The notes under the pieces were generated by a model. It saw nothing but the letters and a program-made list of their open reading frames with translations. It did no database searches and was not told where the DNA came from. The position numbers and the translations under genes were made by a program. A stretch of DNA of 64,000 bases from Desulfofundulus luciae (GTDB lineage: Bacteria; Bacillota; Desulfotomaculia; Desulfotomaculales; Desulfovirgulaceae): NCBI RefSeq assembly GCF_030813795.1, contig NZ_JAUSUX010000003.1, forward strand, positions 1-64,000, in the 5' to 3' direction. Positions 16,735-24,886 of the stretch are shown here, piece by piece. Position 1 is the first letter of the stretch; every line of letters begins with the position of its first letter.

Positions 16735-16764
16735 TTGTATTAGATTAATAGCATATAGTATAAT
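16735..16764 (+). promoter_or_regulatory. Promoter of the arsenite-efflux operon
   Basis: TTGTAT (16735-16740), an 18-base spacer and a perfect TATAAT (16759-16764). Transcription would start near 16771, so the following gene must use a start downstream of that point. Confidence 0.6.
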
Positions 16765-16787
16765 AATGATTGTTAAATTGTAGTGGG

Positions 16788-17036
16788 ATGCATTTACTCG
16801 AAGGGGAGGTGTTTGAACTGCTACAAGATTGCCGTAAGTGCGGCCTGGCAGTGCTCGATGCTGCGGAACCACAACAAATCCGCTGCTTCTTGACCAGAAG
16901 GCCGGTGCCGCCTGCTGATCAGCTGCACCGGTGGCATTGCCTTTATTACATGGAGCCGATTATTGAGGACGGGAACGTTCTTACGGCCGAGCAGCATTAC
17001 CTGATCAAGCAGGCCGAACTGGACGGTAAAAAATGA
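16788..17036 (+). CDS. Small Cys/His-rich protein of unknown family
   Basis: Up to 82 residues with CRKCG, an isolated Cys (IRCFL) and HRWHCLYY, a pattern suggesting a small zinc- or arsenic-binding protein. The start is unclear: ATG 16788 has a weak site, and GTG 16809 lies almost inside AAGGGGAGG. The frame is open further upstream but the promoter excludes an earlier start. It ends 99 bases before the ACR3 gene and is probably co-transcribed. No family recognised. Confidence 0.5.
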   Translation: MHLLEGEVFELLQDCRKCGLAVLDAAEPQQIRCFLTRRPVPPADQLHRWHCLYYMEPIIEDGNVLTAEQHYLIKQAELDGKK

Positions 17037-17135
17037 AGGTTGCCCCTGGGGTAGCACCCGGTGGGTGTTTTACGGCTCAATGGGCAAACTATTACAGGTT
17101 TTCCCGGGAGAAAGAGATAACAGGAGGTAGCAAAT

Positions 17136-18191
17136 ATGGCTCAATCCGTGACACGCAGGCTTTCATTCTTCGACCGTTATTTAACCGTCTGGATTTTCCT
17201 GGCCATGGCTGCTGGAGTGCTGGGTGGCTACATATACCCGCAAATTGCCAATTTTTGGGGTAGATTTCAAGTGGGTACGACCAACATACCCATTGCCATC
17301 GGACTCATCCTGATGATGTACCCGCCCCTGGCGAAAGTCCGCTACGAAGAACTTCCCGCGGTCTTCAGCAATAAAAAGATATTAACCCTGTCCCTGATCA
17401 TGAACTGGATTGTCGGCCCGGTAGTTATGTTCTCCCTGGCCATCCTGCTGTTGCGCGATAAACCGGATCTGATGGCCGGGGTTATCCTGGTAGGGCTGGC
17501 CCGTTGCATAGCCATGGTTCTGGTCTGGAACGACCTGGCCGAAGGCAGTCCCGAATACGCCGCCGGGCTGGTGGCCTTCAACGCCATATTCCAGGTGCTG
17601 ACCTATTCTATTTACGCTTATATATTCCTTACGGTAATTCCTGCCTGGCTGGGCCTTTCCAGCGTAGTGGTCAATGTTTCTATGGGTGAAATTGCCAGGA
17701 GCGTTTTCATTTACCTGGGTATTCCCTTCATAGCAGCCATCATTACCCGTACCGCAATGGTCGGCTCAAGGGGACGGGACTGGTATGAGCAGAATTTTAT
17801 TCCCAGGATCAGGATGATTACCCCGATCGCCCTGTTGTTTACCATCCTGGTGATGTTTTCCTTGAAGGGTGAGGTGATCGTTACATTACCTGTTGATGTA
17901 ATCCGGGTGGTCATCCCTCTCACTTTATATTTTGTGTTCATGTGGCTGGTCACCTTTTACCTGGGGAGATTGATTGGAGCGGATTATGCAACTACAACCA
18001 CCCTTGCCTTTACCGCCGCCAGCAACGACTTCGAACTGGCCATCGCCGTGGCCGTGGCGGTCTTCGGCATCAACTCCGGCCAGGCCTTCGCTACCGTCAT
18101 CGGTCCCCTGGTGGAGGTGCCCGTGCTGATCGGCCTGGTCAACGTGGCCCTTGCCTTCAGACGTAAATATTTCGCGCACGAATTGCGCTGA
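17136..18191 (+). CDS. acr3: ACR3-family arsenite efflux pump
   Basis: 351 residues with ten predicted membrane helices. The ACR3 signature around the essential Cys is visible in helix 4 ([18 protein letters not shown]), and [20 protein letters not shown] in helix 9 is diagnostic. It extrudes arsenite from the cytoplasm by proton antiport. AGGAGG precedes the ATG. Neighbouring redox and zinc proteins are typical companions in anaerobic arsenic operons. No ArsR-type repressor gene is in the cluster. Confidence 0.93.
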   Translation: MAQSVTRRLSFFDRYLTVWIFLAMAAGVLGGYIYPQIANFWGRFQVGTTNIPIAIGLILMMYPPLAKVRYEELPAVFSNKKILTLSLIMNWIVGPVVMFSLAILLLRDKPDLMAGVILVGLARCIAMVLVWNDLAEGSPEYAAGLVAFNAIFQVLTYSIYAYIFLTVIPAWLGLSSVVVNVSMGEIARSVFIYLGIPFIAAIITRTAMVGSRGRDWYEQNFIPRIRMITPIALLFTILVMFSLKGEVIVTLPVDVIRVVIPLTLYFVFMWLVTFYLGRLIGADYATTTTLAFTAASNDFELAIAVAVAVFGINSGQAFATVIGPLVEVPVLIGLVNVALAFRRKYFAHELR

Positions 18192-18306
18192 GCCAGCCAG
18201 TTTTTCAAATGTGACCGGCTTTTGGCAGGTTCCGTTCCACGGGATATCTATTCTGGCATAATCAATGCCGGTAATATGCCAATAAATCATGGAGGTGCAG
18301 ATTGTT

Positions 18307-18549
18307 ATGGAGATCAAGATTTTCGGCACCGGTTGTCCAAAATGCAAGGCTTTGCACCAGGCAGTGGTTGAGACGCTTAATGAGATGGGCTTGAGCGCCG
18401 ACGTTAAGAAGGTGGAAAAGTTGGATGAGATCGTGCAGGCCGGGGTCATGCTTACCCCGGGCCTGATGGTCAACGGCAAGCTCAAGGTGTTCGGCAAGGT
18501 GCCCGGAAAAGAAGACATCAAGCGTTACATCGAAGAAGAGAAACAATAA
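18307..18549 (+). CDS. Redox-active disulfide (small thioredoxin-like) protein
   Basis: 80 residues, MEIKIFGTGCPKCKALHQAVVETLNEMG with CPKC, matching the 'redox-active disulfide protein 2' thioredoxin-fold family that often sits beside permeases and arsenic genes. The ATG at 18307 is preferred over 18289 because GGAGGTG lies 8-10 bases upstream of it. It may reduce or shuttle thiol-bound metalloid for the adjacent transporters. Confidence 0.85.
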   Translation: MEIKIFGTGCPKCKALHQAVVETLNEMGLSADVKKVEKLDEIVQAGVMLTPGLMVNGKLKVFGKVPGKEDIKRYIEEEKQ

Positions 18550-18563
18550 GGGGGGATTTTGGA

Positions 18564-18941
18564 ATGGCCGATACCTGTACCTGTGCGGCGGCACCGGTGC
18601 TCATCTTTCCGTGCTCCGGTGGTTCAAATGTCGGTCAAATAGCCAACCAGGCAGCCGTAGAGCTCACTAAGGAGGGGGTGGGGAAGCTCTTTTGCCTGGC
18701 CGGGATAGGCGGTCATGTGGAAAGCTTTATTGAATCTTCAAAGGGAAACCGGCTGGTGGTCATTGACGGTTGCCCGACGGCCTGCGCCAAAAAAATTTTT
18801 GATCATGTAAATCTGCCGGTTACCGATTATATAGTCGTTACCGGGCTGGACATCAAAAAGAATCACAATTTTGACCTCGAGAGGAAAGACATTGAGAAAG
18901 TTTGTGCGGAAGTGAAGAAACGCCTGCAATGTAATCTGTAA
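18564..18941 (+). CDS. DGC-domain putative zinc-binding protein
   Basis: 125 residues with VLIFPCSGGSNVGQIANQAA, CLAGIGGH and DGCPTACAKK, the conserved cysteines of the DGC family. It starts 14 bases after the disulfide protein, behind AAGGGGGG. The family is predicted to bind zinc; function is unproven. It closes the ACR3 transcription unit. Confidence 0.87.
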   Translation: MADTCTCAAAPVLIFPCSGGSNVGQIANQAAVELTKEGVGKLFCLAGIGGHVESFIESSKGNRLVVIDGCPTACAKKIFDHVNLPVTDYIVVTGLDIKKNHNFDLERKDIEKVCAEVKKRLQCNL

Positions 18942-18953
18942 ATCACAGAGACG

Positions 18954-18987
18954 AAAAAGCGCGGGAGAAGCACTCCCCGCTTTTTTT
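18954..18987. terminator. Terminator of the ACR3 operon
   Basis: AAAAAGCG-GGGAG faces CTCCC-CGCTTTTTTT around a short loop, 13 bases after the DGC stop. Confidence 0.88.
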
Positions 18988-19058
18988 CTGCCTGGATATT
19001 GAGTTATCCCCACTTTCCAGCCTACCCTGTTTTGGTTCTCGAACGCTGCATAAAGCGA

Positions 19059-19087
19059 TTGACAATATTATAATAATCTAATATACT
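19059..19087 (+). promoter_or_regulatory. Consensus promoter of the ArsP-like permease
   Basis: TTGACA (19059-19064), a 17-base spacer and TATACT (19082-19087). The spacer is the AT-rich near-palindrome ATATTATAATAAT, which could be a repressor site. The leader to the ATG is about 105 bases. Confidence 0.8.
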
Positions 19088-19200
19088 TAACTTGGGCGGG
19101 TTCACAGGAGGTGAGGGCGTTTCAATTAGTCCGGGATGAAAAGCATGTAATGAGCTATGTAACTTTGTTGTAATTTGAAAAGATGAAAGGGGAGCTGGCA

Positions 19201-20373
19201 ATGAAAGAACGCGACAAATTCCTTTTAATGGTTGCTATTTTCCTGGCGGCTTTTTACATTCCGCTGCACAACCCGCGGGTGCAGTCGGCCATCCTGGAAG
19301 CTTTTTTCATGCTCCAGGACTACGCCCAGAAGCACGTTTTAACCTGCCTGGTGCCGGCCTTTTTCATCGCCGGGGCCATTGCGGTGTTTGTCTCCCAGGC
19401 TTCAGTTTTGAAATATTTCGGGGCGGGGGCAAATAAAATTTTATCCTACGGGGTTGCCTCGGTGTCGGGTACCGTACTGGCGGTGTGTTCCTGCACGGTG
19501 CTGCCGCTTTTTGCGGGGATCTACACCCGCGGTGCCGGTATCGGCCCGGCTACGGCATTTCTTTATTCCGGCCCGGCCATCAACGTCCTGGCCATTATTC
19601 TCACTGCCCGGGTGCTGGGTTTCGAACTGGGCCTGGCCCGGGCGGTAGGCGCGGTTGCCTTTTCCATTATCATCGGCCTGCTCATGCACCTGATCTTCCT
19701 CAAAGAAGAAAAGGCAAAGGAAGAGGCCGCCCTTACTTTGCCGCCCCCTCCGGAAGACAGGAGGTCTTTGTGGCAGTACGGCGTTTACTTCCTGACCATG
19801 GTGTTGATCCTGATCTTTGCGGCCTGGGGTAAGCCGCCCCAGCCGGTAGGTTTTTTCAGCGCCGTCTACCGGGTGCACTGGTACCTCACCGTTTTCTTCC
19901 TGGTCGTGCTGGCGGTAATATTGAAGCTCTGGTTTACTAAAGACGAGCTGGTGGGCTGGGTGGAGTCCACCTGGAGCTTTGCCAAGCAGATCTTCCCGCT
20001 CCTGCTGGGCGGTGTGCTGGTGGCCGGCTTTCTTATGGGAAGGCCCGGGGTCGATACGGGGATCATCCCGGCCAAATATATTTCGGCACTGGTAGGGGGG
20101 AACTCCCTCGGCGCCAACCTCCTTGCTTCTATAGTAGGGGCCCTGATGTACTTTGCTACCTTGACGGAAGTTCCCATCCTGCAGGGGCTGATCGGCAGCG
20201 GGATGGGCAAGGGCCCGGCGCTGGCGCTGCTTCTGGCGGGGCCGGCCTTAAGTCTGCCGAACATGATTGTGATCAGGCAGATAATGGGAACCAAAAAGGC
20301 CGCCGTCTATATCTCGCTGGTAGTGATTTTGTCCACCATTGCGGGGATGATTTACGGGTCCATCTGGGGGTAA
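19201..20373 (+). CDS. ArsP/DUF318-type permease
   Basis: 390 residues, two repeated membrane halves flanking a hydrophilic loop (residues ~165-190, EEKAKEEAALTLPPPPEDRR). The motif AVCSCTVLPLFAGI with paired cysteines and SGPAINVLAI typifies DUF318 permeases, several of which export organoarsenicals or metalloid-thiol species. ATG 19201 is preferred to 19183 because AAAGGGGAG lies just ahead of it. It is followed 44 bases later by a broken permease gene. Confidence 0.86.
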   Translation: MKERDKFLLMVAIFLAAFYIPLHNPRVQSAILEAFFMLQDYAQKHVLTCLVPAFFIAGAIAVFVSQASVLKYFGAGANKILSYGVASVSGTVLAVCSCTVLPLFAGIYTRGAGIGPATAFLYSGPAINVLAIILTARVLGFELGLARAVGAVAFSIIIGLLMHLIFLKEEKAKEEAALTLPPPPEDRRSLWQYGVYFLTMVLILIFAAWGKPPQPVGFFSAVYRVHWYLTVFFLVVLAVILKLWFTKDELVGWVESTWSFAKQIFPLLLGGVLVAGFLMGRPGVDTGIIPAKYISALVGGNSLGANLLASIVGALMYFATLTEVPILQGLIGSGMGKGPALALLLAGPALSLPNMIVIRQIMGTKKAAVYISLVVILSTIAGMIYGSIWG

Positions 20374-20417
20374 GAACCCGGCCGGGGCTGATTCTGGTAT
20401 AGCCGGAGGGAAGTCGC

Positions 20418-21318
20418 GTGCGAGTGGCACAATTCATTAATAAACACATGATCCAGCTTTTGATGGCGGTAATTGCCCTGGGACTGCTGCTGGGCTACCT
20501 GTTGCCCGATACCGGCAAGCGGCTGCAGGTTTTCTACCCGGTAGCGCTGTTCATTATGCTGTACCCCATGATGGTGGGAATTAAAATCGGCGAAGTGGTT
20601 GGAGCGGCCAGGCGGGTGGGGTTCATGACGGTGGTGATGGTCTTTAATTACCTCATATCCCCCCTGCTGGCGGCGCTCCTGGCCAGGATGTTTTTATCCG
20701 GTTACCCGGACTTTGCAGTAGGGCTTATCCTCACCGGAGTGGTTCCCTGTGCGGGTATGATCGTGGCGTGGACGGCAATGGCCAAAGGAAATGCACCCAT
20801 GACGCTGGTGATCACGGTAACCAGTTTGCTGGCCGGCATTGTGTTAATACCGCTGTGGATGAGTGCCCTGGCCGGCAAATACGTTCCCGTAGATGCCTGG
20901 AAAATGCTGCAAACGATTTTTTATACTATTGTTGTTCCCCTGGTCCTGGGTAACCTGACCAGGGTGTGGCTGGTGAAAAAATGGGGACAGAAGAAATTTG
21001 CCGATTATAAGCCCGTTTTCCCTGCCGTTTCGGCCCTGGGCATGTACCTGGTATTCTTTATCTCCATGATGTCCGAATCCGTAACTCTGGTACGCAATTA
21101 GCAATACCTGGGTGTAATCGCCCTGCCGCTGGTGATATTTTATACGCTTTTATTCGGCATTTCCATCCTGTACGCCCGGTTGACCCGTACCGGTTACCCG
21201 GATATGGTGGCCCTGACCTACGGGGGTCAGCGGTAAAAACATTTCCATCGCCCTGGCCCTGGCCGTGGTGTTCTTCTCGCCATTGACGGTCATGACAGAA
21301 AGTTACCACCACGATTAA
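20418..21318 (+). pseudogene. Disrupted ACR3/BASS-type permease (nonsense plus frameshift)
   Basis: GTG start behind GGAGGG. The first 227 codons are a normal ACR3-like sequence (GVVPCAGMIVAWTAMAKGNAP). The frame then meets TAG at 21099-21101 but continues with homologous membrane sequence (QYLGVIALPLVIFYTLLFG). A single extra base in the G run at 21222-21226 shifts it again before SGKNISIALALAVVFFSPLTV, and it ends at TAA 21316-21318. The total of 901 bases is 3x300+1, exactly one inserted base. Two independent lesions make it a pseudogene, unless the sequence is in error. Confidence 0.85.
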
Positions 21319-21344
21319 TCCAGAAGGGGATCGCCCCCCGGGGT

Positions 21345-21377
21345 GCCCGGTCAAATCATAGACCGGGCGTTTTTGTT
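21345..21377. terminator. Terminator after the broken permease
   Basis: GCCCGGTC (21345-21352) pairs with GACCGGGC (21361-21368), followed by GTTTTTGTTT. Confidence 0.9.
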
Positions 21378-21551
21378 TACACCCCGTTCCCATAGAGTGT
21401 GGATGAAGCAATAGGATGTCATATTAGCAAAATTATAAAGAAAATTTTTTGTATAACATTGATATATTTAAAAATTAAATGAGTACAATAAAGGAATTTT
21501 TTGAGACAATCGAAAATAAAAGAATGTAATATTTCCGGGAGGTGGTAATGT

Positions 21552-22634
21552 TTGAACAGCAAAAGGGTGCTGGTTGTTGCGGCCGGTGGCACCCTGGGGC
21601 TGCTGGCGGTAGTACTGGTGGCCATGGGCAACCCGGCCAACATGGGCTACTGTGTGGCCTGTTTCCTGCGCGATATCACCGGTGGATTGGGTTTACACCG
21701 GGCTGCCCCGGTACAGTACATAAGGCCTGAAATTATTGGCCTAGTGCTGGGGGCCTTCCTTGCATCCCACGCAACAAAGGAGTTCCGGCCCATTGGCGGT
21801 TCCAGTTCTTTTACTCGCTTTGTGCTGGGTTTTCTGGCCATGATCGGCATGCTGGTTTTCCTGGGCTGTCCGGTACGTGCCGTCCTGCGGCTGGCCGGCG
21901 GTGACCTCAACGCCGGGGTAGGGCTGCTGGGTCTGGTAGCGGGGGTAGCCGTCGGAGTCCAGTTTCTCAAGTCCGGTTTCAGCCTGGGGCGGGCTGTTCC
22001 CCAGCAGAAAGGCAACGGCTATTTGTTTACGGGACTTATGGTACTGCTCCTCATTCTACTGCTTGCACGTCCTTCCTTTATATTTTTCAGCGAGAAGGGC
22101 CCCGGTTCCATGCATGCTCCCGTATGGGCCGCCCTGGGAGCGGGCCTGGTGATTGGTGTGCTGGCCCAGCGTTCCCGGCTGTGCATGGTCGGCGGAATCA
22201 GGGACTTCATTATGTTCCGGGATGCCCACCTCTTGTACGGTTTTGTGGCCATATTTGTGGTTGCCCTGGTAGGAAACCTGGCGGTGGGTACTTTTAAAAT
22301 TGGGTTTGCGGGACAGCCGGTGGCTCATACCGACGGGGTATGGAACTTTCTGGGGATGGCGCTGGCCGGATGGGCGGCAGTGCTTCTGGGCGGGTGCCCG
22401 CTGCGCCAGCTGGTTGCCGCCGCCGAAGGAAATACCGACAGCGCCTTGACCATAATGGGGATCATATTTGGAGCTGCAGTTTCGCATAACTTCGGCCTGG
22501 CCGGCAGCCCCACCGGAGTGCCGGTAGGCGGCCAGATAGCCGTTGTTCTGGGGTTGATAGCAGTGTTTATTATAGGTTGCGCAAACCGTCCAGCGGCAGT
22601 AAAGCGAGGTGTGAGCATTGGTAAGGGAAGTTGA
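21552..22634 (+). CDS. yedE: YedE/YeeE-type membrane protein, putative selenium or sulfur-compound transporter
   Basis: 360 residues, about ten helices. Conserved cysteines occur in MGYCVACFLRDITGG, FLGCPVR, SRLCMVGGIRDF and GGCPLRQL, the pattern of YedE, which is genetically linked to selenium metabolism and resembles thiosulfate transporter YeeE. The TTG at 21552 follows GAGGTGG. It overlaps a TusA-like gene by 17 bases, the usual yedE-yedF arrangement. Whether the substrate is selenium or thiosulfate cannot be decided from sequence. Confidence 0.85.
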   Translation: MNSKRVLVVAAGGTLGLLAVVLVAMGNPANMGYCVACFLRDITGGLGLHRAAPVQYIRPEIIGLVLGAFLASHATKEFRPIGGSSSFTRFVLGFLAMIGMLVFLGCPVRAVLRLAGGDLNAGVGLLGLVAGVAVGVQFLKSGFSLGRAVPQQKGNGYLFTGLMVLLLILLLARPSFIFFSEKGPGSMHAPVWAALGAGLVIGVLAQRSRLCMVGGIRDFIMFRDAHLLYGFVAIFVVALVGNLAVGTFKIGFAGQPVAHTDGVWNFLGMALAGWAAVLLGGCPLRQLVAAAEGNTDSALTIMGIIFGAAVSHNFGLAGSPTGVPVGGQIAVVLGLIAVFIIGCANRPAAVKRGVSIGKGS

Positions 22635-22833
22635 CGCCAGGGGTTTGTTGTGTCCCGAGCCGGTTTTACTGACCAAACAGGCTCTGGATGCTCTCGGGGC
22701 CGGAACCGTAAAGGTGCTGGTCAGCAGCGCCGCGGCCAGGGAAAATGTCTCCCGGCTGGCTGAAAGCAGGGGCTGGCAGGTTGAGGTCCAGGAACAGGGT
22801 GAGGATATTTTACTGGTCTTAACAAAAAAATAA
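22618..22833 (+). CDS. TusA/YedF-like sulfur (selenium) carrier protein
   Basis: 71 residues, starting with TTG and overlapping yedE. VDARGLLCPEPVLLTKQAL holds the CPxP active-site cysteine (C12) of the TusA/SirA fold. Such proteins carry persulfide or selenide, here presumably substrate delivered by the YedE channel. The protein is only the TusA domain, without the DsrE-like C-terminal domain of longer YedF proteins. Confidence 0.88.
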   Translation: MVREVDARGLLCPEPVLLTKQALDALGAGTVKVLVSSAAARENVSRLAESRGWQVEVQEQGEDILLVLTKK

Positions 22834-22860
22834 TTCAGCAGCTATAGGATGACTATGTTA

Positions 22861-22893
22861 AAAAGCCCCCGGAAGAAATTCCCGGGGGCTTTT
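22861..22893. terminator. Terminator of the yedE unit
   Basis: AAAAGCCCCCGG pairs with CCGGGGGCTTTT around GAAGAAATT-type loop bases; functions both ways. Confidence 0.9.
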
Positions 22894-23058
22894 ATGTTAA
22901 GCTAAACTGGCCGCTGCTTTTTGCCAGATGTACTTCCTTTCGTCAACAGAAAAATGACCAAATATTTTTTTTGAAAAGGCGTTTACAAAAACAATTGATG
23001 ATGCTATATTATTTATAGAACTATATAGGCAAATAACATATAAAGGGGGTGTATTCAT

Positions 23059-23274
23059 ATGTTCTTCTCGCCCGAAAAGGGACATTGTTGCGGTCACCAG
23101 GTGTATGGTCACGGGCATGCTCCCGGGCACCGGGGTTGTCACTGTCACGGCGGTCAATTTCACCGGCATTTTTACAGTAGGGAAGAACGGCTGGACCGCC
23201 TGGAAAACTACCTGAAGCAATTGCAGGCTGAAGTCAAGGCGGTAGAGGAAAAGATTAAGGAGTTAAAGGGTTAA
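23059..23274 (+). CDS. Small His/Cys-rich protein with C-terminal coiled coil (DUF5320-like)
   Basis: 71 residues. The N-terminal half is packed with His, Gly and Cys (HCCGHQVYGHGHAPGHRGCHCHGG), then a helical heptad region follows (LDRLENYLKQLQAEVKAVEEKIKEL). This is the outline of DUF5320-like small proteins, which sit near metal or MRP genes. AAAGGGGGTG precedes the ATG. Metal storage or sensing in this transport region is inferred. It is monocistronic, with an inverted repeat just downstream. Confidence 0.72.
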   Translation: MFFSPEKGHCCGHQVYGHGHAPGHRGCHCHGGQFHRHFYSREERLDRLENYLKQLQAEVKAVEEKIKELKG

Positions 23275-23290
23275 CCGGTAAGTTGCCCGG

Positions 23291-23317
23291 GTCAGAAGGG
23301 ATTATTTCCCTTCTGAC
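23291..23317. terminator. Perfect inverted repeat, likely terminator
   Basis: GTCAGAAGGGA faces TCCCTTCTGAC around TTATT, 16 bases after the His-rich gene; only a weak T run follows. Confidence 0.7.
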
Positions 23318-23345
23318 CTGTATTTTGAGATAAACGCTGGAAAAG

Positions 23346-23455
23346 GTAAATGTTCAGCGAAACCGTTATGAATAGGAGTGCGGTGCGCATCTTACGCGAA
23401 GCATTGGAGTAAGCGAGGACAGCACCGCATCCAACCAGGTTCACTGAACGTTTAC
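23346..23455 (+). repeat. Dispersed inverted-end repeat, copy A (short form)
   Basis: 110 bp bounded by GTAAATGTTCAGCGAAAC and, inverted, GTTCACTGAACGTTTAC. The interior has GCATCTTACGCGAAGCATTGGAGTAAGCGAGGAC and CGCATCCAACCAGG, shared with copy B, and the 3' third is shared with copies D and E. It lies in a 260-base gap between genes. It codes for nothing credible and may be a miniature mobile element or a structured RNA. Confidence 0.75.
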
Positions 23456-23535
23456 TGGGGAAGAATGTACTTTCCTGCGCGCACAAGATTTAATCCCTGA
23501 TCTGGATTACGTCAAACGGTCACAGGGGTGATGCA

Positions 23536-24015
23536 ATGTTCTTCAACGTTATCCTTTATCTTCTGGCGGCAGCAGCTTTATGTATTTCTTTCCGGCGGGA
23601 CCGGCAGAAGACAAAAAAGGCCCTGGCCATCGCCTGGAACTCCTTTCGCAACCTGATCCCCAGCATGCTGGGGATCATCGGGCTGATTGGCCTTATGCTG
23701 GCGCTGGTGCCCCGGGAGGTTATTGCGGGGTTCTTTGGCAATAACAGTCCCGCGGGCATTCTCCTCATTTCCCTGGCCGGCGCCGTAACCCTGATGCCTG
23801 CCTTTATCGCCTTTCCCCTGGCGGCTTCCCTTTTGCAATCCGGGGCCAGCGTGATGGCGGTGGCCTGTTTTATTACGACTCTGTTAATGGTGGGGATTAT
23901 CACGGCCCCCATGGAAGTTAACTTTTTCGGTAAAAAATTTACTTTCTGGCGCAATGCAATCGGGTTTGTCCTGGCCCTGGTGATCGGGGGCGTGATGGGG
24001 GTGATTTTGCAGTGA
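23536..24015 (+). CDS. Permease half A of a split DUF318/ArsP-like transporter
   Basis: 159 residues with four to five helices, including PSMLGIIGLIGLMLALVPREVIAGFFG, GAVTLMPAFIAFPLAASLL and ITTLLMVGIITAPMEV. It matches one half of DUF318-type permeases. AGGGGTGATG precedes the ATG. Its stop overlaps the GTG of the next gene by four bases, so both halves are co-translated and probably form a heterodimer. Confidence 0.75.
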   Translation: MFFNVILYLLAAAALCISFRRDRQKTKKALAIAWNSFRNLIPSMLGIIGLIGLMLALVPREVIAGFFGNNSPAGILLISLAGAVTLMPAFIAFPLAASLLQSGASVMAVACFITTLLMVGIITAPMEVNFFGKKFTFWRNAIGFVLALVIGGVMGVILQ

Positions 24016-24551
24016 AAGCCCAGCTCAGGAGATATGCCCTGTTTGCTTTAGTGGTGGTTGCCGATCTGCTTCTTTACTTGCAGCATCCGGCCAGGGGAGA
24101 GCAAGCAATTAGAAGTGCCCTGGATTATCTGGTGGAAATGCTTTTGTTCATACCGCCGATTTTCGTCCTGGTAGGCCTGCTGGACGTATGGGTTCCCCGT
24201 CAGATTGTGGAGAAGAACGTAGGGCCGGACTCCGGTGTGCGCGGTGTGGTTATCTCCATTCTGGTGGCCACTGCGGCGGCCGGTCCCCTTTATGCCGGTT
24301 TCCCGGTGGCCGACGCGCTGCTCAGAAAGGGCTGTCGTCTGGCGAATGCGGTAATTTTCCTGGGCACCTGGGCGACCATTAAAATTCCCATGTTGATGAT
24401 GGAAGTCAAGTTTGTCGGGCTGCCCTTTGCGCTCTTGCGCCTGGCTTTAACCCTGCCGGCCATAATTGCTACGGGGTATCTCATGGAGATGATTTTAAAG
24501 GTCGGGGAGACGGGAAGGTTTGCGCAAGGTGCCGGCGAAAAAAACTATTAA
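24012..24551 (+). CDS. Permease half B of a split DUF318/ArsP-like transporter
   Basis: 179 residues, GTG start overlapping the previous stop. Helices include YLVEMLLFIPPIFVLVGLLDVWVP, then GVVISILVATAAAGPLYAGFPVADALLRKG and FLGTWATIKIPMLMMEVKFVG. The two chains resemble the two halves of a single-chain permease such as the 390-residue protein at 19201. The substrate is probably a metal or metalloid species, by context only. The C-terminal tail is hydrophilic. Confidence 0.75.
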   Translation: MKAQLRRYALFALVVVADLLLYLQHPARGEQAIRSALDYLVEMLLFIPPIFVLVGLLDVWVPRQIVEKNVGPDSGVRGVVISILVATAAAGPLYAGFPVADALLRKGCRLANAVIFLGTWATIKIPMLMMEVKFVGLPFALLRLALTLPAIIATGYLMEMILKVGETGRFAQGAGEKNY

Positions 24552-24562
24552 TAAGATGTTTG

Positions 24563-24784
24563 CCCAGCACCTCACCGTAACCAGGTTCTCTGGTAGTAAT
24601 ACTGCTAACCATATGCGGCTTTAGTCCCTGCGCAGGTACCCAGCACTCACAGTAACCGGGTTCTCTATAGTAACTGCTTACCATATGCGGCTTTAGTCTC
24701 TGCGCAGGTACCTGGATCCGGTGAGTGCTGGGTGAGTGCTGGGTGAGTGCTGGGTGAGTGCTGGGTGAGTGCTGGGTCACCGGA
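24563..24784. repeat. Composite of direct repeats, CCCAGCACTCAC ends and an 11-bp tandem array
   Basis: Two ~70-base direct repeats (24573-24638 and 24651-24711, each with ACCATATGCGGCTTTAGT and CTGCGCAGGTA) are each preceded by CCCAGCAC(C)TCAC. Then five perfect copies of the 11-mer GTGAGTGCTGG run at 24721-24775. The end sequence is the same as that of the nested elements at 40521, 45313 and 60777. No gene lies in 24552-24886. Confidence 0.85.
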
Positions 24785-24886
24785 GCAAGCGAGAACCAGA
24801 ACTGAGTAGCTGGAAGGTGGGGACAACCCAGACCCGGGGCGAGGGTTGTCTTATATGGGTTTCATCCGGTAAGTGAGGGATGCCTT

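Noticed and set aside
16813-16892. A TTG-started 26-residue peptide behind AAGGGGAGG at 16801
   Set aside because: Spacing is too short and the overlapping frame has a CxxC...H..HC pattern that looks like a real protein.
21099-21101. TAG read as pyrrolysine in the permease
   Set aside because: A second lesion (+1 in a G run) follows 120 bases later, so decay is simpler; permeases of this family have no known Pyl.
24721-24775. A CRISPR array
   Set aside because: The 11-bp units are directly abutting with no spacers, and no cas genes are present.
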